A DNA stretch of 64,000 nucleotides, from NCBI GenBank assembly GCA_006937955.1, contig SSNP01000122.1, positions 232,077 to 296,076 on the forward strand, read 5' to 3'. The stretch comes from Pachypanchax playfairii. Taxonomy: Eukaryota; Chordata; Actinopteri; Cyprinodontiformes; Aplocheilidae. Positions 11,706 through 23,604 of this stretch are shown in pieces; positions within the stretch are counted from its first letter, which is position 1, and the number at the start of each line of letters is the position of its first letter. Both the position numbers and the translations under genes were made by a program. Under the pieces are notes generated by a model. The model did not search any database, was not told the DNA's origin, and saw only the letters and a program-made list of their open reading frames with translations.

Positions 11706-13600
11706 ATATGCTGATAATGTACTGCCATTGAACAGAAAACAGACAAACAAATTTGCAGTAGTACCAGTTTTTATGTCATTGATCTTTCAGTTTGCAATTA
11801 GCAGTCTCTGAAGGCAGTTTGAAGCACCAGTTTTGAGATCCCTGGTGATTTCATTTATCATTTCTGCATGCCTTAATCTGCCAACCACTCCAGACTACAG
11901 GAACTACTGACAGCCTGTTCAGTGATGATCCAGACTGAACCAACAAATATGCCCACCTATGTCAACATTTGGAGGTCTTGTCTGTGGGATAAGTCACCTG
12001 GAGTCTAAGAACCTTGCCAACTGTGACAAGTTAAATTACTTTCACTCAAATTAGTCAGGTTCTCTTGCTGTGGTTATATGTGTGTCCTTACAGTTTCTGA
12101 GCCAGTAACTAATTTGTAAGTGTGACAGGTTGATTTTTTAATGATTTCCTAATTTAGCCTTGCTAATCCTAAAAGGTTATCCTTACTCTCCTTCCTCCTT
12201 ATAATTGTTTGATGTTTAAATCCTTAACTGCCATCACCGTGTAAAAAATCCTTCGGAATTATTGTTTTACATTTTGTAACAATATGTACGTAAACCCAAT
12301 TTTTTTAAGTGCTGTAGTCCCTCTGTTCCTTCAGTGTGAGATCAGAGTTTGTAACTAAACCAAGATCCCTGATTTAAGTGGGATAAAACTAAGTGCTAAT
12401 GTAGTATATTATGGGACACCCTTGAATAAAGAGACTTTATCTTAGTGAGACTTTCCTGATAAATTAATGTTAAATGAAATAAAATGTAAACAATATGAGC
12501 TAATTCATTTTAATATTTCTGCCTATATGTTTGCTATATTAGTCTTTTTCCATTTTCTTTCCCCATTTTTGTACTCAGTTTGGCTGAGAACAGACCAGTT
12601 TGATTATAGCTGCATTTTGCATGTTCTTGCATTTAAACTTGAAATTCTTGATTTCAATGCTTCCATCTCTTTTGTAGGGTATTTGTCATTTCATGATGGT
12701 TACTTTGACACAATTACAATCAGCAACCCTTGAAACTTGTTGAAAGGTGAATAAATGACACAAATGCCATCAAGCATGTGGCAGAGTTAAAGTGAAACCC
12801 AGTTTTATATTAAAAAAGGGACAGGCGCTCATGGCACTATATATAGAAACCAACAAGATAATCCAACAGGAAACTAAGGGAAATCAGGTGGTATATGAAC
12901 TATAATGAATGATTACTGAGCGAAAACAAGTATGCTGATGATGAAAGCAATACGGTGCGTGTGGAGCAGGAAACATTTAACTGGGGAGATCAATTTACCT
13001 TTTGCTCCTCTGTCCACTGTTTCTTCTGTTTCTTTCAACTTTGTAGAAGTATTTCCAGTCCAGAACTTGCATCAACCAAGATACAAAATAAACTGTGCTA
13101 AAAACTGAACCAATTCACAAATATCATTTTAATTGGGTTTCTGTTTGATTTGTTCTCCCTCTTTGTGTTTTTCAGTTTATGGGTCTTTTTTCCCGTTGTG
13201 TTTCTCATCTCCATCTGGTGGCCATGTCTTATTCTGTCACTCTTCTGTTTCAGCTCATATCATACTCCTCCTTTCTGATTAGACTTTTTACCTTTATGCA
13301 TATCTAGACTATTTTTCTTTCACTGACTGTCCTTCTTGGAAAATGCCCATGTCATCAGGGAAGAAACAATCCATTGATGGAATAAACTGGTCATTCAGTA
13401 TATTCAGTTAGTCAGCTGACCGCATTCTTTGAGCACATCCTGTTGCTCAACCTAGACCTGACAAACTGCATCAGATCTAGATCATAGCACTGCCCCAACA
13501 GGCTTGTGCAGTAGGCACTAGGCATGATGGGTGCATCACTTCATCTGCCTCTTCTTAGCCTGATGTAGCAGACTGCATGAATAACAGTTTACAAAGCTTC
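11706..13600. other. Intergenic stretch with no recognised gene
   Basis: AT-rich. The 88-codon frame at 12467-12733 is hydrophobic and resembles no family I know. No repeat ends were seen. Confidence 0.55.
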
Positions 13601-13639
13601 AGAGCACCTGTCACAAAATCAAGTCTGAAGAATTCAGCT

Positions 13640-14800
13640 AAAATATATTTATTTACACCCATAAACATGTTGAACTGCTCCGTTTGAAAAATCAAGATCC
13701 AAACACACTTAATACTTTGAAAATTATCTCCGTCGACACAACGATTTTTATAAGGCGTTCAGCCTTTCGCCCTTATTTTTATTGTCCATCCATCTCCCAT
13801 GCTACAGTTAGCAAACTGCTTGCTAAGTTTCGTGAAACTGGTTCAGTGTTGGATTTGCCAAAATGTGGATGCATGAAAACTGTCACTAATGAAGAAACAT
13901 CAGTGGCTGTCCTAGCTTCATTCAGCAAGAGCCCCCAGCATAGCACTCGCCGCATGTCACTGGAGAGTGGCATTAGTCGAACATCCCTTCGGTGGATATT
14001 AGCTACTCACAAATGGCACCCTTACAAACTCCAGCTACTGCAGCATCTCAACGAGGATGACCCAGATCAGCTCATAGAATTTGCAGAATGGGCAAAACAA
14101 AAATTGGAACAGGACCCTCAGTTCACGCAGAAGATTTTGTTCAGTGATGAGGCAAACTTTTATGTGAATGGTGAAGTTAACAAACAAAACCACCGCTGTT
14201 GGTCTGACGTTAACCCACATTGGATAGATCCCTCCAAGACTGTTGGAACAAAAAAAGTGATAGTATACTGTGGTATGTGGGTTACAAAGATAGTGGGGCC
14301 ATTCTTCATCAATGGAAACCTCAAGGCCACTGGATATTTGAAATTGCTACATGATGATGTGTTTCCCTCTTTATGCACTGAAGCTGGCATGTTCCCTGAT
14401 TTTTTTCCAGCAAGATGGTATACCACCACATTATGGGTGTCAGGTCCGAGCATTCCTAGATGAACAGTTCCCTGGAAAGTGGATTGGTCGTTGTGGGACA
14501 GTTGAATGGCCCCAAAAGTTCTCCCGATCTGACCCCCTTGGACTTTTATCTTTGGGATCACCTGAAGGCAATTTTCTATGGTGTGAAGATACGAGATGTG
14601 CAGCACCTGAATCTACGGATACTGGAAGCCTGTGCTCGCCTTTCTCCTGCCATGTTGCTATCAGTGTGTGAAGAGTGGGAGAAGAGGGTTGCATTGACAA
14701 TCCAACACAATGGGCAGCACAGTGACACATTTTATAAGTGGTCACTCTTTGTGAAAGGTACAACTATAATCATTTTATCTTTTAACAAGGATTAGCAGCA
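13640..14800 (+). pseudogene. Tc1/mariner-superfamily transposase, apparent DD41D type
   Basis: An almost continuous transposase. The helix-turn-helix end is ATVSKLLAKFRETGSVLDLP; the first catalytic Asp is in FSDEANFYVNGEVN (about 14140). The second is in FFQQDGIPPHYG (about 14410) after a one-base frame slip. The third is in SPDLTPLDFYLWDHLKA (about 14540) after another slip. I count 41 residues between the second and third Asp, and the third residue is Asp, not Glu. It ends HLNLRILEACARLSPAMLLS...HNGQH. The N-terminus is decayed. Similar proteins are familiar from arthropod genomes, so a horizontal origin is possible. No clear inverted ends were found. Confidence 0.82.
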
Positions 14801-14829
14801 GGATTTCCATATTCTAATAACATAATGTT

Positions 14830-16280
14830 ACTCACGTATGTCAGTAGTTATTCCTAAGTAATAAAGAAAAGATTCACTTGTTAACATAATAAAACCTGTA
14901 ACATGACTAAACAAAGCATATTGTATAGATATTTGAAACTTACTTAATTACTATCAAAATGTCACTGAATATAGTTTTCAGACTCATAACATTTCATCCA
15001 ATAACACAATATGTCAATTAGATACATTTGTGGAATGTTACCTCCAAGTAAAATGGTTTTATACACTTCCTGCGAAGAAGATAGTTGATTACATTGACCA
15101 TTAAAATTCAAACAGTAAAAATGTCTTTGGGTGCAAATATCTTCATCTTCTGATGAGGGTATCATTGGCTGGTTAACCAGAGACTTCTTCAACCCAAGGT
15201 TCAGAGTTCCAGGGATTGTAAATTTAATTATCATGTGCCATTACGTTCTCTTTGAAGTGGAATCTGTTTTAGGTGAGACAGGAAGGGAGGGTCTGACTCT
15301 GTGGTCCAATCTCGTAGGAACATCTTTCTCAGAGCTGTATTTTCTTGTTGGAGATGTCACAATTGACTTTAACGGTTGACAATACACAGGATTGTCTCTT
15401 CCAGATATCAACAAATGTTACTTTGGAATTCTTTAAGTAAACAAAACGCACTTATCCTTGAATTACAATGGGGAGTCCTGCATTCAGTGGTCTTGGGAGG
15501 CTTTGACACCATCTCGTTATCACAGGCCAGAATCTGCATTTAATAAGCTCTCACAGTGGGGGTATTGAAGAGAGAGTGGGTTCCAGCCATAAAAGTGTTG
15601 ATTTTGACAAGATCCTGATTCCTGTTACTTATACTCCTCTTGGGATGGGAGAGGTGAAGAAAAAGCCTCACAAGCAGATTTTACAAGCAGTTATTGAGAC
15701 ACAAAGATCTTCTGCAATATAATTCCTCAGAACTTACTGGTTGATATGCACTACACAGGGAACCTCCCACTGTGCAGTAGAAACAGTTCTCCATGAAGCA
15801 GGTCACAATGACGAGATGCTGAGTGAAGACAAAAAACTCCTTAATGTGCAGCAGGATGGTGTCACACACCTGAAAAACTTTAACAATTTTTCATTATAAT
15901 GAAGTTAGAGACATTAAAGGCTTGTTTTGAGATCAATATAATTTAATTTAAGTGAAAACAACATTTTAATTTTTGTGTTTGGTAAAACCATGTTTCAAGA
16001 TTGTGAGACAAGTATTGTTGATACATGGATCATAGCACCATCTACTAGACATAATTTTGAACTTCCTGACTTTCTTTACAGGCTTCTCTGTCACTGGGCT
16101 TAGCAAGTTTCCCTTCTGTTCAGTTTTATTCTGCCAGAAAACAAAAAGAAAACATTGTTCTTACTTTTATTATCCATGTGTGTCCTGGTGTTTTTTTTTT
16201 TTCAGACAGATGTTTCATATCCCCTGTAACACTCCAGGATGGTGCAGCTTATTTTAAAAAGTAGTCACGGAAAACAAAAA
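14830..16280. other. Intergenic stretch with no recognised gene
   Basis: Several short frames (for example 15131-15379) without family resemblance. Nothing repeat-like with clear ends was recognised. Confidence 0.5.
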
Positions 16281-16329
16281 AACGAGTTAGCATAGCTACA
16301 TCCAGCTAGTTCTGAGAGAAGCCTCTAGA

Positions 16330-16560
16330 CTGCTTTCCTTTCTCATTTACTGTTTGATTGTGGATAATCTTAAGGTAATTAACGTGGCTTGGGGCGCTTC
16401 AAAAATCGCCCTTTGTGGAGTTAATTTCTCTGCATTAATTGGCTAAATTAAGTTCTTCCTTTTGGCAATGCAGGTCTGCTATTGGCTAATTCGATCTAAG
16501 AGCCGGCCTCCTGAGGGCCTCTTCAGCGCCCCAGAGCTGAACTAGACACATGAGAAGTGA
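16330..16560. promoter_or_regulatory. Possible cis-regulatory element rich in homeodomain-type TAAT cores
   Basis: Within about 150 bp there are GGTAATTAACG, GGAGTTAATTTC, GCATTAATTGGC and TGGCTAATTCG, in sequence that is less AT-rich and less repetitive than its surroundings. TAATT cores are the usual homeodomain site. Whether it is conserved or active cannot be judged here. Confidence 0.25.
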
Positions 16561-16722
16561 AGATGCAGGAGGAAATCATATTTTACAAAGCAATTTCTGT
16601 CTTTCAGAAATCATATTCAATCTTCTCGGTGTATAAATATACAAATGAGTGTTTTTAACTCTAAATACATTTAAAATATTTTTATTTGTTGGCATATTAT
16701 GTTTTTGGTGTGAAATAATCCC

Positions 16723-17277
16723 TTAAAGATGCGATTTCATTAAAAACAGTTTTTCTGAGGTTTCTGTTGAATATTTTAGCTCCACAGGAGTTCATAGTGG
16801 GTGTGAAAATAGGCAAACAACTTCTCTTTCAGTGTTTATCTCACAAACTACGCAGGTGGCGATAAAACCAGAGTTCAAACGGCTGGTACTTGTTTCGTCA
16901 CAGCTCCTTTGCTCATTAGTGTTCATCAGCTCCCGCACTTGAAACCATACCTAGCATGCTGCTGGCTAAAAGCTGTACATAACAAACCGGAAGACACAAT
17001 GTCTGCTGTTGCCATGTGCGGCGGGGCAGGAAACATTATACCTTGCTCTCATAGGCTAGTTTGATAGCCCATCTGAGTCCAGCAAATTGGAATAATGATT
17101 ATTAATGAGTTGCTGCCGAAGCCTGATGAAAGCAGCCGAATTTTAATGCAGACAGATTGAAAGGTCTGTTAATCAGTGTTTCCTAACGTTTTTAAAATAT
17201 AAAATGTTTCATATTACAGATTAATACTTAAGAAATAACCACAAAGTCATGGAATTTGTGTGAGATGGCCTCTTTAA
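16723..17277 (+). mobile_element. TTAA MITE, family of the foldback arms, copy A
   Basis: 555 bp between TTAA at 16723 and TTAA at 17274. It contains the family landmarks TTTCTGAGGTTTCTGTTG, CAAACTACGCAGGTGGCG, AAAAGCTGT and GACAGATTGAAAGGTCTG. The 5' end is diverged (AAAGATGCGATTT for AAAGAGGCCCTT). Confidence 0.87.
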
Positions 17278-17628
17278 GACATTTTAATCATACAAGGAAA
17301 ATATGCTATTTGCATGCTTAATATGCTTAAAAAATGGACTAACATCACCTATGAAGATCAGCCCATGTTTGTATTGCTCCAAATGTATAATTATTTTCTC
17401 TCACTGAAGCTAAATCAGTGAAAATGAACACTACAAACACAAAAATGAATACTATAAACGCTAGGTTATAGAGACAGGTTTTAGGTTATAGAGTATGGTT
17501 AATTAATGTAGTTCATGTTGCACTGTATATGTACATTTATGTCAATAAACCCATGCAATAACATTTGAATCATTTACTAAGTTTAAAAATAATATGATAT
17601 TAGCATATTCAGCGGTTTCAGTGGATTT

Positions 17629-17950
17629 GTCAACTCCATCAGACATGGAAACTTGTGGAGTTGACGACTGACGGAGTTGACACAAAGGCAATGATTTTCC
17701 TTCTAAAATATTTATTATACACTGCAGCTGTTTCAGTTTTCCTTAGTTGCCAGCTGTCCCAATAACCTTACTAAATGCTTAAATTCAATTCATGATGTTT
17801 TAAAAAAAACTTATAATGGAGGGACAATGTTGACATGGTCCAGCTGTGACTATAGGAATATTTACATTGTTTGTCTAAAATATCAATAAATATAAAATAA
17901 AATATTGTCTGATTTAACGAAGTTTATAAAACTATCTGACGGAGTTGACA
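17629..17950. repeat. Dispersed inverted/direct copies of a GGAGTTGACA motif
   Basis: GTCAACTCCA (17629-17638) pairs with TGGAGTTGAC (17656-17665) as a perfect 10-bp stem. It is followed by CGGAGTTGAC at 17672, and ACGGAGTTGACA recurs around 17938. The meaning is unknown. Confidence 0.6.
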
Positions 17951-17959
17951 GGAACTGAA

Positions 17960-20940
17960 GACACAACTTTGACAGGCAAGATTTTAGGAAAAATATTTGT
18001 TGATGTTCACTTCATGTATTGTTTTATGTTTTTATGACTCTTCTCTTTAATTTGGTTCACAGTTTTCAAAGTTTTTTTGGCCTGATCAATATTGTGACCT
18101 ATTGCTGAGGACAACTACAATAACATTGACCTTCTAACCACAGACCATACATTGTAAACAAAATTTCCTGAAAAAGATAAAAATGCGTGCTAAAAAATAA
18201 CATTGTTCCTTTAGATGTAACTTTGTAGGTATGTCAAATGTGATGGATTTCTTGATGTTTTAATATAAATTAGACCTTTTACCGTAGGATATGTTTCGTC
18301 CCAACTCTCAAGAATGAGTGATAAGTGATTTCCAAACCTCCACAATACAGAAGCGTATGGATTTTAGAATAAGGTCAATAGACTAGGAATCTAAAAAAAC
18401 AAATCAAAACCTAATAAAGCCAAACAGGAGTTAACTCAGAAATTAACATAAAAAACATAGAAACAATGACAAAAACATTATCATAGGAAATCATTTTAGA
18501 ATTCTGTATAAAACCACAATATAAAGCTTCCTTTTTATGGCTTTTTGTCAAATCTTGTGACATAAAGCAAAATAAAACTATTTACGGTAGTTTTCATAAA
18601 TTTCAGATTTTGGTCATTCCAAGCCAAAAAAATCCAGCAATGCAGTAAAATAATTTTTGCCTCATAGATAAAATTGAGCTGTTTTTTTTTTTATTTCAAG
18701 CATTTCCATTACTTTTAAAGTAAGTGATTTTAATAAACTGGTGACCTCATGATAGGCTACCATTTGAAAGTCAAACATCACTGACCTGTCAAGGTTTTCT
18801 CCTTTTATAGCTAGAATGATTTCATCTACTTATTTATGATTTCATCTTATACCTGCATTCTATACCAGTCACTTTTAAACATGTGGCTCCCATAATGATC
18901 TCCCCTGACTGCTGCAGGGTTTCTCATCAAAGCAAAAAATCTCCCTGGTGGATTGAATGCAAGGTACAGGAGCTATGGGTGAACACAATGTCAACCAATG
19001 CTCTGGCTCTGCTGCATCTGTCTGGCAGGTGAAAAGAAGGAATTCTCCAAATTGGATTAAGTAAAATGGAGCGTTGACATTTTCGTTCAGGCTTGTGCAG
19101 TAGGTTAAAATTTTTTCCTCAGCTTTTCCTCCAAACTGGGTCATGATATAATTAGCATGTGTTGCTTTGTTTTGTTTTTTCACCCTCAAAGGCCATACAT
19201 CACATTTCACTTGTTTTAAAATGATTCACTTCCATCTTTTATAAAGCCACTTACCTTGCATCTTCCCAAAAAGAAAAAAAAAATCCCTGCATATCTTCCC
19301 AGGATCACAATTAATGAGGGACCATTTAGCAGATGTTTTCTTTTATGCTATTTTGTCTTTTTTGTGTGTTTCTAAAAAAACTGAATGATTTATTTACCTC
19401 TAATTTTCTGTGCGGTTTGTGTTTTAAAAGCTTTATACTTTAAATTGCTTTATTTTAATAAATGTCCCATTCAACCTTTCCATCCCCAAGAGGCTACAGA
19501 ATCAGGTTTGGGTTTTGATACTTCTATTGAGATGTCAAACTGCATTTTTAAGCTGTCAGAGCTGTTTATGTGCCAGACTTCAGTTGTCAACCACACACCT
19601 GTGCTGGCATTTAGTAGTACCTACATGTCAGGCAGGGACAATTACCCTGCTTTTTAAAGAGTGCTTGAATTGAACAGTTAGTAATGACAACAAATAAAGA
19701 AGGGGTGCAGAGCCATGAAAGCATCTTGATTTCACTGGCTGTCAGACACTCCATGAGAACCGATGAGCAAAATGAATCCATCTAATGTCCAGTTCTTTAA
19801 TTTGTTGAAGAAAACAAAATGGAAAAGAAGGAAAAGAAGTGCTGTTTCCAAAAAAAATCCCCTGAAGATAGCATTGTTCAGTTGAACTTTGATAATACAT
19901 CAAGCCCCCTTGTTAAACTATAATATATACAGACAGCAAATAGCAAAAGCTAAATAGTCTAAAAATATAAATATTCCAGCAAAACTTGGAGTATAAAGAG
20001 GAATTTCCTTATTTGGTAAATTGACTTTGAACGCAGTTGATATTTGAGTGTGAACAAAATAAGGAGTGCTAAAACCTGCTCACAAGCACTAATTGATAGA
20101 GAAGTTTTCATTCATTCCTCCAAGAAATAAACTTTTTTTTGTGCCTGTCCTGATGTGTTCAGCAGACAGATTTAGTACTTCTGTTGTATAGTGCATTTGA
20201 TTTGAGTTTAGGGCATGACAGTGAAAACAAATAACACAAACATATCTGAACAGGACATACTGTAGCTGGTTTTGAAGACAACAGACAGGCAGAGAGACAA
20301 AACCATTTAAACAATAAGGTACAAGAGGTGGGGGAGTGGGAGGGGAGAAAACACAGAAACAAAGGCAGATTAAAAATCAACAACTCAAAAATAGGGATAT
20401 TATATAAAACTCTGGGAGTTTTTGCAATAAGTATATTATATATAGAGGTTTGTTTGCTTGTGCATACAAGTGTGTGTGGGTGTGTGTTGGAGGAGGCTCT
20501 GTATGTATCATTGTGTGTTATGTTCATTTGCATGAGGAACATGTAACAGTCTTTATTTAAGAAATGTTTAATATGGCGGGAACACCAGCGATCAGAAAAA
20601 AGAATCACAGTTCTGGAACGTCTGTGATGAGAACAGGACACGTTTACTGCCGACAAAGTTAGTGGAATGAATGATGATCTGACTGACTGGGTTCCCTTGT
20701 AGCTGAGCAGAGTGGTGAGACCAGGGGTGTTTCCAGATGAGACAGACCATTGCAAGAACCTGGAGAGGTGAGTACACAGGTACTGTAGGTTGTGGGCAGG
20801 ATTGGTGGGAGAAAGGTGAGCACCTTGTTGAAGTCTGAGTTCGTATTCTTCTCTCCAGGGAGCGCAGTTAGCTGGTATAACAAAGTTGGAATGTCACAGG
20901 GGATGACATCACTGAAACAGGACAGAGCAGAGTTATGAGC
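17960..20940. other. Intergenic stretch with no recognised gene
   Basis: Mostly AT-rich. Minus-strand frames at 18875-19210 and 20159-20755 show no family resemblance and no coding-like composition. Confidence 0.5.
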
Positions 20941-21236
20941 AGGGTGCGATTTGGTGAGGGGGTGCCTCTGCTTTTGATGTCCCCCCCCAGTCCTTTATTT
21001 TTTATCCCTGGGAGGGATAAAAAATATTTGCCAACCCTCCCGATTTTCCCAGGAGAATCCCAAATTTGAAAGCTTTCCTGAAGATCTCCCGGGACCACCA
21101 TTCTCCCGAATTTCTCCCGATTTCCACGTGAATAACAATATTGCTAAACCATCCATCATCGGGCGCCGTTTCGGGCCGAACAGTAAAAACAGTAACACCT
21201 TGAAGTCACCACCATCTGTTGCACAGGTACCGCTAC

Positions 21237-22075
21237 CAGTGTTGTGCATGAACGCGTTCATATTTACGGTGAACTGTGAACTGAACGAATCAGTTTTCAT
21301 ACCGTGAACGTGAAAGAGAGCGGAGGTCATTTTGGCAAGAATGAGTGGCACACGCAGTTCACGTTCACGCTCATTTGAAAAGTCAGGTTTTACGACACTG
21401 TTGACGGCAACCACCATAACGGTCCAGCATGGCTAGTGCTGCTCGTTCCCGCGATCCAGACTCAGCTACAGGCATTGCTGAAGCCAGTTTTGCAGAGCAC
21501 TTGGGAGAGTTTTATGTACAAACAGAGCAAGACTCAGACGGAAAAAACCTAACGTTTTTGTGCAAACTGTGCCCACCGGGACTTAACAAGCAAGTACGTA
21601 CGTCAGCCACATCGAGCTCAAATTTGAAACGCCACATAGAGTTAAAGCAATCCTCAAGTCCTGCATAATTTGGTTCATGCTGGTTAAATAAAGGTTTCAT
21701 TAAACATACCTTGACTTCACCTTGTATTTTCCATTTTCTACATGTTATGATCACACGTTATTTCAGGGGTAAAATCTGTTCTCTATCTGAACATTATTTT
21801 TCTCCTGGATGTAATAATTATCTCTAGTCTGTTGATTCTTTATTGGTTCAAGAATTTTGTTTAGTTTTGGAGTGGCAGTGATTTGTGATGGATAGTTAAG
21901 AAGAGGTTTTATTGAGCACTAACAAAATGTAACAAATGAACGTAGTTCATTTTTAGATATGTGAACTTGGCTCATTTTTCAAAAAAATGAACTATGAACA
22001 TGAACTAGTTCATTTTCATCTGTGTGAACTGAACTTTGAGCTAGTTCTTTTTAAGTATGAACTGGCACAACACTG
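21237..22075 (+). mobile_element. Non-autonomous hAT element with intact ends
   Basis: 839 bp. The terminal inverted repeat is CAGTGTTGTGC at the left and GCACAACACTG at the right. It is flanked by a perfect 8-bp target duplication ACCGCTAC (21229-21236 and 22076-22083), diagnostic of hAT insertion. Subterminal regions are packed with GAACT/AGTTC and GTGAACG motifs, the usual style of hAT transposase binding sites. It keeps one BED-finger frame and lacks the catalytic domain. Ends and duplication are intact, so insertion may be fairly recent. Confidence 0.93.
21429..21668 (+). CDS. BED-type zinc-finger N-terminal fragment of a hAT transposase
   Basis: 79 codons starting MASAARSRDPDSATGIAEAS. 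A BED-like finger follows: FLCKLCPP gives the two Cys and NLKRHIELKQ the first His. The second His position holds Gln (CAG), one base from His, so metal binding may be lost. It ends at a stop well before any RNase H-like fold. It could be a leftover first exon of a larger transposase, or a small DNA-binding protein. It is a transposon gene, not a host gene. Confidence 0.6.
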   Translation: MASAARSRDPDSATGIAEASFAEHLGEFYVQTEQDSDGKNLTFLCKLCPPGLNKQVRTSATSSSNLKRHIELKQSSSPA

Positions 22076-22298
22076 ACCGCTACTTAATTAGTTAACTTAT
22101 GCTATTACTGTGGACTGTTATCTTGTCAAATAAATTAGCACTGTGTGTGTAATGTATGTATGTGCGACCAATCAACTCCCACGCTGTCACGATTCTTTTG
22201 GACCTTTTGAAAGTGAAACCCCCCCCTGCACTTTGGTTGTGAGTCAGGTAAAGGGAGGAAAGTTTATATACAGGTAATCCAGACAGACTGACAGAAAA

Positions 22299-22512
22299 AT
22301 CCAATGCAGTTTTGTCCTTGGGCAAGACACTGAACCCCATGTTGCCCCCCAATCTGCGTATCAGGTTGTGTGAGTGTTAGCCCCTGGCCTCTCCCCCCGG
22401 TTTACATATCGGGTTGTGTGAATGGGTAAATGCAAAACCTTGTAGTGTGAAAGCGCTTTGAGTGGTCTGAAATACTAGAAAAGCGCTATACAAATACAGG
22501 ACATTTACCATT
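22299..22512 (+). repeat. SINE, 3' two-thirds
   Basis: It runs from GTCCTTGGGCAAGACACTGA through GTGTGAATGGGTAAATGC and GAAAGCGCTTTGAGTGGTC to AAAAGCGCTATACAAATACA and CATTTACCATT. It is the same family as the minus-strand copy at 31722, which keeps the tRNA-like head. The head is missing here. Confidence 0.85.
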
Positions 22513-23028
22513 CCTCCTCCTCCTCTGAATCACCCATGATAAGTAATTCACCTTCCTTCTGTGGCCCTACACACACCTGCTGGCACCGTCCAGTTTGTGG
22601 TGGTAAACATATCGGTAAATTATAATATACTGTACATCTTTGGTTAGACTATGGCAGCCCCAGGCCAGATCAAAGATGTGAGTGAGCCCATCAAGCAACC
22701 CCCCTTTATGCCAGATGGCCAGCTAGTTTATGCCTGGTACTCACTGCTGAGGCAACTTGTTCTTATACACACTGTACACTGACAAAACTGTTGGTGCTCT
22801 TAGTGGGAAACATTTAAAAGTGTCAATACTGTGTACCGCTGCATACTGACCCTCTTAAAACACTGTTTTTTGTTAATCAAAAAAAAAATAAACTGCAGGC
22901 TCATGATGTTGATCAGCATGCAGCCCTTGTTGGAGAATAATGTAACTCATGAATCCAATAAAAAGCCAAATGGCTTTTCACTAGAATTTGCACCATGTTG
23001 GATTTTTGCAAAGGATGTGAAAAAAACC

Positions 23029-23604
23029 TTAAAGAGGCCCTTCCAGTAAAAACATTTTTTCTAAGGTTTCTGTTGAATATTTTAGCTCCACAGGTGTTCT
23101 TACCTTCATAGTGGGTGTGAAAACAGGTCAACAACTTCTCTTTCAGTTTTAATCTCTCAAACTACACAGGTGGCGATAAAACCCGAGTTCTCCCGAGTCC
23201 GAACAGCCTGTATCTGTTTCGTCACAACTCCTTTGTTTGTTAATATTCATCAGCTCCCGCAGTTGAAACCACGCCTAGCATGCTGCTGGCTAAAAGCTGT
23301 AGCATAAGACGTAGCAAACCAGAAGAGACTATGTCTAATATTTCCATGCACGGCGGGGAGGGAAACAGTATACCTTGCTCTCATAGGCTAGTTTGTTAGC
23401 CAATCTGAGCCCAGAAAGTTCAAATAATGAATGTGAACGAGCTGCTGCCGAAGCCTGACGGAACAAATTTTGATGCAGACAGATTGAAAGGTCTGTTAAT
23501 CAGTGTTTCCTGACATTTTTTAGATATAAAATGTTTCATATTACTGGTTAATACTTAAGAAATAACCACAAAATCATGAACTATGCTTGAAATGGCCTCT
23601 TTAA
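23029..23604 (+). mobile_element. TTAA MITE, family of the foldback arms, copy B
   Basis: Full length, 576 bp, TTAA at both ends. It begins TTAAAGAGGCCCTTCC and ends AAATGGCCTCTTTAA. The short inverted ends (TTAAAGAGGCC) are intact. Confidence 0.9.

Larger units (their letters stand above)
20985..22290. mobile_element. Possible older hAT-like element, host of a second insertion
   Basis: Flanking the hAT at 21237-22075 are sequences such as GCCAACCCTCCCGATTTTCC and GATCTCCCGGGACC, which I recognise as typical of a dispersed fish DNA-transposon end. The copy is interrupted exactly at the target duplication of the inner element. The outer limits are uncertain. Confidence 0.4.

Noticed and set aside
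13779..14763. Minus-strand frames across the mariner-type transposase
   Set aside because: They are antisense shadows of the recognisable plus-strand transposase.
20159..20755. 198-codon minus-strand frame
   Set aside because: No family resemblance, odd composition and no splice or repeat context. The opposite strand shows ordinary AT-rich intergenic sequence.
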